Source of the DNA: Nonomuraea sediminis
GTDB lineage: Bacteria; Actinomycetota; Actinomycetes; Streptosporangiales; Streptosporangiaceae
DNA: 64,000 bases
Assembly (NCBI RefSeq): GCF_018531495.1
Contig: NZ_JAHDTI010000015.1
Coordinates: 124,001 to 188,000, forward strand
Direction of reading: 5' to 3'
Position numbers and translations under genes: made by a program. The notes below the pieces were generated by a model. That model ran no database searches and was not told the origin of the DNA. It saw only the letters and a list, made by a program, of their open reading frames with translations. Numbering within the stretch: position 1 is the first letter of the stretch; each line of letters begins with the position of its first letter. This document shows, piece after piece, positions 1 to 7,043 of the stretch.

Positions 1-1153
1 CCAGCGCCTTGGCGGTGTCGCCGCGGTAGGCCTCGGAGTCCTGCGCGCCCAGCTCGACGCCGTTGCCGAAGGGCGCCATCGTCCACCACGGCTGGCCGAG
101 CGTGTCGGCGTGGCCGCGGATCTCCTCCAGGCTCCTGAAGGCCGCGGCGCCCAGGTCGATGGGTGCCTCGCCGCCGGCCGCCGCGTTGATCCAGGAGGCC
201 TCGAGGAACTCCTGCGAGGTCCTGACCAGTTCCTCGGCCCTGCTCCTGATCCGCTCGGGGTCGCAGACGAACACCGCCGAGCGGACGGGCAGGTGGTCGA
301 GCAGCAGGTCCATCTCGCCGGCCAGCACCGGGGCGAAGGCCTCCATGCCCTCCACCGGGATGCCGTCGCCCAGCTGGTCGAGCACCTCGGCCAGCGCGGG
401 GTGCTGCTCGGCCAGCTCGCGCGCCCGCTGCCGCACCTCCTGGGTCAGCAGCAGCTCGCGGCAGGGCGGCGCGAACAGCCCGCCGTCGGCCGCCTCGAGC
501 GAGCGCTGGTCGGCCACCTTGAACCAGCGGATCTCCTCGACCGTGTCGCCCCAGAACTCCAGCCGCAGCGGGTGCTCCTCGGTCGGCGGGAACACGTCGA
601 GCAGGCCGCCGCGCACGGCGACCTCGCCGCGCCGCTCGACCATGTCGACGCGGTGGTAGCCGTTCTCGACGAGCCGGTCGACGACCTCTTCCAGGTCGGC
701 CTCGTCGCCGGCCCTGAGCCTGGTCGGCTCCAGCTCGCCCAGGCCGCGCACGATCGGCTGCAGCAGCGCCCTGATCGGCGCCACGATCACGCTCAGCGGC
801 CCGGCGGCGGGGTCGTCCTTGATCGGGTGTGCCAGCCTGCGCAGCACGGCCAGGCGCTGGCCGACAGTGTCGCTGCGCGGCGAGAGCCGCTCGTGCGGCA
901 GCGTCTCCCAGGCCGGGAACACCGCGACCGAGGTGGGCTCCATCAGGCTGGTCAGCGCGGCGGCCAGGTCCTCGGCCTCCCGCCCGGTGGCGGTGACGGC
1001 CAGCACGGTGGTCCGGTCGTGCCCGGCGAGCGCGGCCACGCCGAAGGGCCGCAGCGCCGACGGTGCGATCAGCGCGACGTCTCCGCCCTCTTCGAGAGCG
1101 CTGGTCAGTTTCGGGTCGGCGGCGACAAGGTCAAGCAGTCCGGAAAGACTCAT
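1..1153 (-). CDS. mfd: Transcription-repair coupling factor Mfd, N-terminal part (runs off the window)
   Basis: Only the first ~384 residues are present; the 3' part lies beyond the left edge. The start is the ATG at 1153-1151, giving MSLSGLLDLVAADPKL. The readable part matches the UvrB-like N-terminal module of Mfd: the segment around residues 65-80 reads FPAWETLPHERLSP, as in the Mfd/UvrB YDYYQPEAY-equivalent region, followed by VIVAPIRALLQP and RRGEVAVRGGLLDVFPP, which are hallmark Mfd D1a/D2/D1b stretches. Mfd is a cytoplasmic ATP-dependent translocase that removes RNA polymerase stalled at DNA lesions and recruits UvrA. The translocase and RNAP-interaction domains cannot be checked here. 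The family assignment is firm from motif order and from the pth-rplY-prs-glmU neighbourhood, where mfd is usually found in actinobacteria. Confidence 0.93.
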   Translation of the reverse strand, partial: MSLSGLLDLVAADPKLTSALEEGGDVALIAPSALRPFGVAALAGHDRTTVLAVTATGREAEDLAAALTSLMEPTSVAVFPAWETLPHERLSPRSDTVGQRLAVLRRLAHPIKDDPAAGPLSVIVAPIRALLQPIVRGLGELEPTRLRAGDEADLEEVVDRLVENGYHRVDMVERRGEVAVRGGLLDVFPPTEEHPLRLEFWGDTVEEIRWFKVADQRSLEAADGGLFAPPCRELLLTQEVRQRARELAEQHPALAEVLDQLGDGIPVEGMEAFAPVLAGEMDLLLDHLPVRSAVFVCDPERIRSRAEELVRTSQEFLEASWINAAAGGEAPIDLGAAAFRSLEEIRGHADTLGQPWWTMAPFGNGVELGAQDSEAYRGDTAKAL

Positions 1154-1189
1154 CAGATAAACCCACAGCCCCACGAGCGCAACGCAACT

Positions 1190-1217
1190 ACCCCCGGCCG
1201 AACGTGGTCACGGGGGT
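1190..1217 (-). terminator. Stem-loop between the cupin gene and mfd
   Basis: Arms ACCCCCG (1190-1196) and CGGGGGT (1211-1217) form a perfect 7-bp stem with a 14-nt loop. It sits directly after the minus-strand cupin gene and before mfd on the same strand. There is no clear U tract, as is usual in this GC range, so termination is inferred from position and structure. Confidence 0.45.
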
Positions 1218-1240
1218 TTCGACGTCCAGCCTACTTGCCG

Positions 1241-1624
1241 TCAGCCCCCGACGGCGTAGCCGGGGACGGAGGGCCAGCGCACGGTGAGCACGACGGATTC
1301 CTCCTCGGCGTACCAGGAGTGATCGACCCCGTGCCCCCACACGACGTAGTCGCCGCGCTTGGCCAGCAGCACGCTGCGCCCGGGCAGCTCGACGCGGAAG
1401 CGGCCGCTGATGAGGACGAGCAGGGCCGTGCGTTCCTCTCCCCTGACCCATGCGGCCCGCTCGTCGCCGGGCGGGTGGACGCCCCATTTGATCTCGACGT
1501 CCTGGCTGTGCCGCGGGTCCGTTTCCGGACGGAAGTGCCCGAGCAGCCAGCCCCGCTCGCTGAGGGCGTCAACGTCCGCGTTGCCCACATACACACGCTC
1601 GTCCACAGCGGGGCACGCTAGCAC
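1241..1624 (-). CDS. Small cupin-fold protein
   Basis: About 127 residues if started at the GTG at 1624-1622. The open frame continues up to an ATG at 1675, but that start would overlap the divergent gene's ribosome binding site and start codon, so the shorter form is preferred; no strong Shine-Dalgarno is visible for either. The body reads as a single-domain beta barrel with cupin-like character: alternating hydrophobic strands around VEIKWGVHPPGDERAAW, ALLVLISGRFRVELPG and DYVVWGHGVDHSWYAEEES, the last resembling cupin motif 2 with a conserved G and H. Metal ligands are incomplete compared with classical cupins. No enzymatic function can be assigned; it is a stand-alone gene between mfd and the polysaccharide locus. 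Confidence 0.6.
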   Translation of the reverse strand: MLACPAVDERVYVGNADVDALSERGWLLGHFRPETDPRHSQDVEIKWGVHPPGDERAAWVRGEERTALLVLISGRFRVELPGRSVLLAKRGDYVVWGHGVDHSWYAEEESVVLTVRWPSVPGYAVGG

Positions 1625-1655
1625 CTCGGGGAAATACCTAACCCATGGAGATCTA

Positions 1656-2390
1656 ATGGCTACTGTGGGTGACATGTCAGAGGTGCGGACGGTCGCCTGG
1701 CGGGGCGACCTGTTTGGTCAGCGGATCCGCGAGCAGTGGACCGAGCAGCTGGGGCGACGGCTGGACATCCTGGTCGCCGGGTGTGCCCAGCACGAGCCGA
1801 TGGCCCTGGAGCGCATCGAGACCAGGGTCTCAGGGGTGGACGAGGAACTGCCCGCGGTCCGGGCGGCCCTCGCGGGGCGTGGCGACTACGCCACCTGGTC
1901 GCTGGGCGACATGCGGTCGGTGCATCTGCCGCCGCGGTCCTTCGACGTGATCCAGATCAACTTCCTGCTGGAGCGGATCCACCACGCCGAGCTGGTCTTC
2001 GACCGGCTGCTGCAGGCGTTGCGGCCGGGCGGGCTGGTGCTGCTGCGGATGCGCGACCGCGAGTCCGCCTACGGGCTGTGCGTGCGGATGACGCCGGGGT
2101 GGGCGCGCCGACTGGTGTGGCGGCGCCTGGTGCCCGCCGGGACGCCCGGGCCACTGCCGAAGGTGTACGAGCCGATCACCTCGCACGAGGGGCTGCACAC
2201 GTTCTGCCTGACCAGGGGGCTGATGGTCGCCGACGACCTGCGCGCGACCACGGGTCCCGCGATGGGGCGCATCGGCAGCGCGATGGTGGCGATGGTGGCG
2301 AAACTGACACGCGGGCGATACCCGGCGACCCATGATGAGGTGACCATGGTCATCAGGAAGCCGCAGAACCACTTCGCCAGGCTCATCTGA
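1656..2390 (+). CDS. Class I SAM-dependent methyltransferase-like protein
   Basis: 244 residues, start ATG at 1656 preceded by GGAG at 1647-1650 with 5-nt spacing (an in-frame ATG at 1674 is the alternative). The middle reads FDVIQINFLLERIHHAELVFDRLLQALRPGGLVLLRMRD, the typical motif II/III region of Rossmann-fold methyltransferases (acidic strand, then LxPGGxxxxR). The N-terminal glycine-rich SAM motif is weak: ILVAGCAQHEPMAL is in place of the usual VLDxGxGxG, so catalytic competence is uncertain. It is transcribed toward cysC, 51 nt upstream of it, and may modify a lipid or sugar of the adjacent polysaccharide; that is inference. Possible alternative: a degenerate methyltransferase domain with a structural role. 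Confidence 0.65.
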   Translation: MATVGDMSEVRTVAWRGDLFGQRIREQWTEQLGRRLDILVAGCAQHEPMALERIETRVSGVDEELPAVRAALAGRGDYATWSLGDMRSVHLPPRSFDVIQINFLLERIHHAELVFDRLLQALRPGGLVLLRMRDRESAYGLCVRMTPGWARRLVWRRLVPAGTPGPLPKVYEPITSHEGLHTFCLTRGLMVADDLRATTGPAMGRIGSAMVAMVAKLTRGRYPATHDEVTMVIRKPQNHFARLI

Positions 2391-2397
2391 ACCTGAT

Positions 2398-2426
2398 ACT
2401 ATTCCTACCAATTCAATCGGAATAGT
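2398..2426. promoter_or_regulatory. Candidate operator: 8-bp inverted repeat upstream of cysC
   Basis: ACTATTCC at 2398-2405 and its exact inverse GGAATAGT at 2419-2426 flank a 13-nt spacer. The second arm ends 16 nt before the GTG start of cysC. Such spaced inverted repeats with TTCC/GGAA cores are known as binding sites of Rrf2-type sulfur regulators such as CymR. The link to that family here is inference from position before a sulfur gene. Confidence 0.45.
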
Positions 2427-2441
2427 TGGGATGGCGGAATC

Positions 2442-3647
2442 GTGGAGTGGACCCCCGACGCGCGCGAGCTCGCCGACCTTGAGCTGCTGCTCTCCGGGGC
2501 CTTCCACCCGCTGGAGGGCTTTCTCGGTCACGACGACGTGCACGCGGTGCACGAGCGCGGCACGCTGAAGGACGGCACCCCGTGGCCCGCCCCGGTCACC
2601 ATCCACGTTCCCGAGGCGGTCGGCGAGGTGACCCTGCTCGACCCGGAGGGCGTGCCGCTGGCCGTACTCACGGTGACCGAGCACGACGAGGACGGGCTGA
2701 CCGCGGGGCCCGTCAGGAGCCTGGGCGCGGCCGAGCACGGGCCGTTCGCGCGGCTGCGCCGTACGCCCGCGCAGGTGCGCGAGGAGCTGGCCGGACGGCC
2801 GGCGCTGGCGGTCACCATGCGCGGCCCGCTCGACGACCTCACCGAGATCACCTCCACGGCCAAGGAACTGGGCGCGGTGATCCTGCTGCTGCCGCTGGCC
2901 TACGGCGAGCAGGGCCCCGCCGTGGTGCGGGCCGCCTTGAAGGCCAAGGAGCAGCTGCCCGCCGACACGATCGTCGTCTCGGTCCCGCTGGCGCCGCGCC
3001 AGGAGCCGGAGATCGACCTGGAGCTGCGCGAGCACGTCGCGGAGAACTACGGCGCCAGCGAGCACCTGGCGGGTCCCGAGCCGATCACGCTGCCGGGGCC
3101 GCCGCACCGGCGCGGGCTGGTGGTCTTCTTCACCGGCCTGTCGGGGTCGGGCAAGTCCACCATCGCCCGCGGGCTGCGCGACGCGCTGCTCGAGCTCGGC
3201 AGCAGGACGATCACCTACCTGGACGGCGACGTGGTGCGCCACCTGCTGTCGAAGGGGCTGACGTTCTCCAAGGCCGACCGCGATCTCAACATTCGGCGCA
3301 TCGGCTTCGTGGCGGCGGAGTCGGCCAGGCACGGCGGGCTGGCGATCTGCGCGCCGATCGCGCCGTACGCGCGCACCCGCGAGGAGGTGCGCGAGATGGT
3401 CGAGTCGGTGGGGGCCGACTTCCTGCTCGTGCACGTGGCCACGCCGCTGGAGGAGTGCGAGCGGCGCGACCGCAAGGGCCTGTACGCCAAGGCGCGCGCC
3501 GGGCTGATCCCCGAGTTCACCGGCGTCTCCGATCCCTACGAGGAGCCGGAGGACGCCGAGCTGGTCATCGACACCACGCACATCTCGATCGAGGCTGCTG
3601 TCTCCCGCGTCCTCGACACGCTCAGAAGCGGAGGATGGGTACGTTGA
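2442..3647 (+). CDS. cysC: Adenylylsulfate (APS) kinase with degenerate ATP-sulfurylase-like N-terminal domain
   Basis: 401 residues, GTG start at 2442. Residues ~1-70 resemble the PUA-like N domain of ATP sulfurylase (GAFHPLEGFLGHDDVHAV, LKDGTPWPAPVTIHVP). Residues ~80-215 lie where the sulfurylase catalytic domain would be but lack its QxRNP and HPxxG motifs. Residues ~220-395 are a complete APS kinase: P-loop GLSGSGKST, then YLDGDVVRHLLSKGLTFSKADRDLNIRRIG (the DGDxxR and FSxxDR motifs) and the APYARTR and GLYAKAR stretches. The enzyme phosphorylates APS to PAPS in the cytoplasm, the donor used by the three sulfotransferases in this locus. It overlaps the downstream TauE-type exporter by 4 nt, so the two are probably co-transcribed. 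A spaced inverted repeat precedes it. CysD/CysN are encoded elsewhere in the locus, so the degenerate domain is probably not needed for APS synthesis. Confidence 0.92.
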   Translation: MEWTPDARELADLELLLSGAFHPLEGFLGHDDVHAVHERGTLKDGTPWPAPVTIHVPEAVGEVTLLDPEGVPLAVLTVTEHDEDGLTAGPVRSLGAAEHGPFARLRRTPAQVREELAGRPALAVTMRGPLDDLTEITSTAKELGAVILLLPLAYGEQGPAVVRAALKAKEQLPADTIVVSVPLAPRQEPEIDLELREHVAENYGASEHLAGPEPITLPGPPHRRGLVVFFTGLSGSGKSTIARGLRDALLELGSRTITYLDGDVVRHLLSKGLTFSKADRDLNIRRIGFVAAESARHGGLAICAPIAPYARTREEVREMVESVGADFLLVHVATPLEECERRDRKGLYAKARAGLIPEFTGVSDPYEEPEDAELVIDTTHISIEAAVSRVLDTLRSGGWVR

Positions 3648-4519
3648 TCGATCTCCCCCTGATCGTCGGCTCGTTCCTGGTCGCCATCGTCGTCGGTCTC
3701 ACCGGCATGGGCGGTGGCGCGCTCATGACCCCGATGATGATGCTGTTCTTCAACGTGCCGCCGCTGGCCGCGGTCTCCAGCGACCTGGTCGCCTCGGCGG
3801 TGATGAAGCCCGTCGGCAGCCTGGTCCACCTGCGGCAGGGCACGGTCAACCTGCGCCTGGTGGGCTGGCTGTGCGCGGGGTCGGTGCCGGCCGCGTTCGC
3901 GGGGGTGTTCGTGGCGCGGGCGTTCTCGGTGGGCGACGGGGTGAAGTACGCGCTGGGGGTGGCGCTGCTGCTGGCCGTGGTGGGACTGGCGGCCAAGTTC
4001 TGGTTCGGCGACCGGGGCGGTTCCGCGAGCGCGCACGAGATCGTCGTGCGCCCAATTCCGACCCTACTGGTCGGTACGGTAGGCGGGCTGGTCGTCGGGG
4101 TCTCGTCGGTGGGCTCAGGTTCGCTGATCATCGTCGCGCTGCTCGCGCTCTACCCGGCGCTCAAGGCCAACCAGCTCGTGGGCACCGACCTGGTGCAGGC
4201 CGTGCCGCTGGTGGCCTCGGCCGCGCTGGGCCACCTGCTGTTCGGCGACTTCAAGCTGGACCTGACGGTGTCGCTGCTGATCGGCTCGATCCCCGGCGTC
4301 TACCTGGGCGCCCGGATCTCCTCCCGGGCGCCGGGCGGGCTGATCAGGGCCCTGCTCGCCGTCGTGCTGCTGGCCTCGGCGCTCAAGCTGCTGAACGTGG
4401 GCACGGCCGCCATGCTGTGGACGCTGGCGGCAGCCGTACTGGTGGGGCTGGCCGGATGGCGGCTCAGGGCCGTGGCACGCGCGTCGCGCGGAAGTAGGGA
4501 TCTCGCGCGAGCTCGCTGA
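3644..4519 (+). CDS. TauE/SafE-family membrane anion exporter
   Basis: About 291 residues. The TTG at 3644 overlaps the cysC stop (TTGA) and lies 9 nt after GGAGG at 3630-3634; the in-frame ATG at 3635 abuts that Shine-Dalgarno and is therefore less likely. The protein is almost entirely hydrophobic with eight or so membrane segments in two halves. Each half starts with the family's glycine-rich turn: VVGLTGMGGGALMTPMM near the N-terminus and VVGVSSVGSGSLIIVALL near the middle. The family exports sulfite, sulfoacetate and related anions or moves sulfur compounds across the cytoplasmic membrane. Coupling to cysC suggests handling of sulfite or sulfate for the polysaccharide sulfation pathway, which is inference. 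The 3' end overlaps the convergent GH26-like gene by 56 nt. Confidence 0.85.
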   Translation: MIDLPLIVGSFLVAIVVGLTGMGGGALMTPMMMLFFNVPPLAAVSSDLVASAVMKPVGSLVHLRQGTVNLRLVGWLCAGSVPAAFAGVFVARAFSVGDGVKYALGVALLLAVVGLAAKFWFGDRGGSASAHEIVVRPIPTLLVGTVGGLVVGVSSVGSGSLIIVALLALYPALKANQLVGTDLVQAVPLVASAALGHLLFGDFKLDLTVSLLIGSIPGVYLGARISSRAPGGLIRALLAVVLLASALKLLNVGTAAMLWTLAAAVLVGLAGWRLRAVARASRGSRDLARAR

Positions 4520-5513
4520 AGGCCCTGGCGGCGGCCGGGTCGGAGTCGAAGCGGGTGTCGCCGCGCGGCGCCCGCGGCGAGTCGAAGTAGACCAGCGCCT
4601 TGATCTGCGGGTAGCGCTGGATCTGGGTGCGCACGGAGTTGAAGAACTCCTGCTTGAACGTGCGCTGCTGGGAACGCTCGAACACGCCCCACTCGGCGAT
4701 CATGATGGGCTTGCCGGGGAAGCGCCACTGCATCCACCGGTAGAAGCCCGGCCACTGGCCGTACTCCCTGCGGGTCTTGTTGACCAGGCCGTCGAAGTCG
4801 CGGACCCAGGCATCGGCGTAGGGGTCCATGGCCACCCAGTCGACCACGTCGTCGCCCGGGTACAGCTGCTCGAACCAGGGCTTGGCCGCCCAGTTGGGCG
4901 CGCCCATGTAGGTCATGACGGTCACCGCGTTGCGCACGCCCCTGTCGCGCAGGCGCAGCACGACGTGGCGGTACATGGCGGCGTAGTCGGCCGCCTGCAT
5001 GCCGGAGCCCTCGCCGGCGCGCACGTCGTTCTCCGGCTCGTGGTGGATGGTCAGGAAGAACCGCTCGGGGAAGGTCCGCCTGATGTAGTCGGCCAGCCGG
5101 TCGATCCTGCGGTCGATGGCCCCGTCGGCGATCTGGCGCCAGGTGTGGGTGAGCGACGGCTTCCAGTTGACCAGCAGCAGCCTCGGCCTGGCCGCGTCGC
5201 GGGCCAGCTCGATCTCCTTGCTCGTGGGGAACAGCTCGTCGCCGCGGTGGTAGACGTGCACGATGTCGGCGGTGCCGCCCATGCGCCCCTCGGCCTGATG
5301 GGTGGCCTGAACCGGCCCCGCACCGCTGAAGACCTCGGGTGCCAGGCCCCACCAGGCGCCGCACGACGGGATGAGTTTGTCGGTGACCGTGCAGGAGGGC
5401 GAGCTGGGCAGGCTCAGCATGCCGTTCACCTGTTCCGCCTCACCCTTGGCGCCCGAACAACCGGACAATGTCATCGCCATGACCATGAACGCGATAATTC
5501 CCCGTGGCCGCAA
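4464..5513 (-). CDS. GH26-like glycoside hydrolase lipoprotein
   Basis: 349 residues. The TTG start at 5513-5511 follows an AAGGGGGG Shine-Dalgarno with 6-nt spacing and gives a short lipoprotein signal, MRPRGIIAFMVMAMTLSGC, with lipobox LSGC and Cys at ~19. The mature part is a TIM-barrel-like fold resembling family GH26: FFLTIHHEPEND carries the likely acid/base Glu and KPIMIAEWGVFE the likely nucleophile Glu, with conserved aromatic residues such as WVAMDPYADAW. GH26 enzymes cleave beta-mannan or related glycans. Being lipid-anchored outside the membrane and divergent from the wzz-wzy operon, it may trim or release the exopolysaccharide (inference). Convergent overlap with the TauE-type gene means no separate terminator is present. 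Confidence 0.78.
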   Translation of the reverse strand: MRPRGIIAFMVMAMTLSGCSGAKGEAEQVNGMLSLPSSPSCTVTDKLIPSCGAWWGLAPEVFSGAGPVQATHQAEGRMGGTADIVHVYHRGDELFPTSKEIELARDAARPRLLLVNWKPSLTHTWRQIADGAIDRRIDRLADYIRRTFPERFFLTIHHEPENDVRAGEGSGMQAADYAAMYRHVVLRLRDRGVRNAVTVMTYMGAPNWAAKPWFEQLYPGDDVVDWVAMDPYADAWVRDFDGLVNKTRREYGQWPGFYRWMQWRFPGKPIMIAEWGVFERSQQRTFKQEFFNSVRTQIQRYPQIKALVYFDSPRAPRGDTRFDSDPAAARAFSELARDPYFRATRVPRP

Positions 5514-5765
5514 AGCCGTCCCCCCTTCTTGCCGCTCCAAACCTTGCCACGTCATTGCGCGAAGTTCAGCAATAGCACGCCCATGACCTGCGAAGACACC
5601 ATCCGCTATTTCACGAAATTTCGGGGTTAAATGGGGCAGTTCGCCTGCCGTCATTCGAGAAAATCTTGTGTATTCAACCAGGGCAATATTCCTCAGGCCT
5701 ATAGTGGCGAGCACCCCGGATCGTGACGCTCCGTCGCCGACCTTCCACTCTGCGCAAGGAGGATC
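5514..5765. promoter_or_regulatory. Divergent promoter region between GH26-like gene and wzz
   Basis: A 252-bp, comparatively AT-rich gap between two divergent genes of the polysaccharide locus. It contains a perfect 10-bp palindrome, CGAAATTTCG, at 5614-5623, and a TATAGT hexamer at 5700-5705 that could serve as a -10 for wzz. No convincing -35 partner was found. The first plus-strand gene has an AAGGAGG ribosome binding site just before its ATG at 5766. Regulation is inferred only from position. Confidence 0.35.
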
Positions 5766-7043
5766 ATGAGCCTGTCCCCCGGTTCCGGCACGGATCTGCG
5801 AGAGCTCCTGGCGTTGCTCCGCAGGCGCAGGCTGCTCTTCCTGGGGCTGCCGGTCGCCGGGCTGGTGGCGGGCTTCGCCCTGCTGAAGGCCACGCCGCCG
5901 GAATACACCGCGACCACGCAGGTCCTGGTCACCCCCGTGGGCCCGCAGGACCAGACCAACCAGGTGACCAACCGCCAGCGCGAGTCGCTCAACCTCGACA
6001 CCGAGGCGCAGGTCGCCCAGTCGGCCGTGGTGGCGGCCAAGGCCGCGCAGCTGCTCAAGGTGCAGGCGGCCGAGCCCGTCGAGGTGTCGGTGCCGCCCAA
6101 CTCGGCGGTGCTGTGGATCTCCGTCACCGCCGCCGACCCCGCGACGGCGGCGGCCCAGTCGCGCGCCTACGCCCAGGCCTACCTGGCCAACCGCACGGAG
6201 GCCGCCCAGGCCGCGCTCACCGCGCAGCAGAAGACGCTGCTCGGCAAGCTCAAGCAGGTCAACACCGCGCTCGACAAGGTCATCGAGGACCTGGCAGCGC
6301 TGCGCAAGGGCACCGCCGAGTTCGCCATCGCCGACCACCGCCAGAGCGTGCTCAACCGGCAGGTCTACAGCCTGACCATGAAGTACGACGCCCAGCGCAC
6401 CGTCGCGGTGACCCCCGGCTCGATCATCAGCCAGGCCACCCCGCCGGCCGCGCCCAGCTCCCCCAGCCTGCCCCTGTACCTGGGCACGGGGCTGATGGCA
6501 GGGCTGCTGCTGGGCTCGGGCGCGGCCTACGCGCGCGACCGGCTCGACACCGCCCTGCGCACGCCGGCCGACGTCGAGCGCCTGATCGGGCTGCCCGTGC
6601 TGGCCGACCTGACCGGCCCGGCCGATCACAGCACGCTGCACGACCTGACCTCGACCGTGCTCGCCGCCTGCCCCGGCCAGCGACTGCTGGTGCGGGCCGT
6701 GCCCGCAGACCTGGGCGCCTCACCGCTGGCCGGTCCGCTGTCGGCCGGCGCGCCGCTGTCGGTGCTGAGCGGCGCCGACGTGAGCGACCTGGCCAGGGCC
6801 GACGCCGCCCTCCTGCTGATCGGGCTCGGCCGGGCGGGCGCGGGCGACGTGGCGGCAGCCGTACGGCATCTGAGCAGGCACAACGTGCCGATCATCGGGG
6901 TCGTGTGCGCGGCGGGGCCCGTGCGGCTGCCCGAGGTGCCGCAGAAGACGCCGCTGGGCAAGCTCGTCGCAGGCGTGGAGATGTCGGCGGAGACCACCCC
7001 GATGAAGGCGCTCACGCCGGATCAGCGGGGCACGCCGACGTGA
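5766..7043 (+). CDS. Wzz-type polysaccharide chain-length regulator (co-polymerase)
   Basis: 425 residues, ATG at 5766 after AAGGAGG. A short cytoplasmic N-terminus (LRELLALLRRRRLLFLG) leads into a first membrane helix at ~22-42. A periplasm-equivalent domain follows, with the EYTATTQVLVTP motif of Wzz proteins and a coiled-coil region at ~150-185 (KTLLGKLKQVNTALDKVIED). A PAAPSSPSLPLYLGTGLMAGLLLG segment forms the second membrane helix at ~230-250, again a Wzz hallmark. The ~170-residue cytoplasmic tail resembles a tyrosine autokinase Rossmann domain but has no Walker A motif, so it is probably non-kinase. It sets polymer length together with Wzy. It is the first gene of a plus-strand operon coupled by GTGA/ATGA overlaps to the next genes. 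Confidence 0.85.
   Translation: MSLSPGSGTDLRELLALLRRRRLLFLGLPVAGLVAGFALLKATPPEYTATTQVLVTPVGPQDQTNQVTNRQRESLNLDTEAQVAQSAVVAAKAAQLLKVQAAEPVEVSVPPNSAVLWISVTAADPATAAAQSRAYAQAYLANRTEAAQAALTAQQKTLLGKLKQVNTALDKVIEDLAALRKGTAEFAIADHRQSVLNRQVYSLTMKYDAQRTVAVTPGSIISQATPPAAPSSPSLPLYLGTGLMAGLLLGSGAAYARDRLDTALRTPADVERLIGLPVLADLTGPADHSTLHDLTSTVLAACPGQRLLVRAVPADLGASPLAGPLSAGAPLSVLSGADVSDLARADAALLLIGLGRAGAGDVAAAVRHLSRHNVPIIGVVCAAGPVRLPEVPQKTPLGKLVAGVEMSAETTPMKALTPDQRGTPT

Noticed and set aside
110..1621. Long plus-strand frame of ~500 codons across mfd and the cupin gene
   Set aside because: It is antisense to a recognisable Mfd reading frame and has the Arg/Gly/Gln-rich composition of a high-GC shadow frame.
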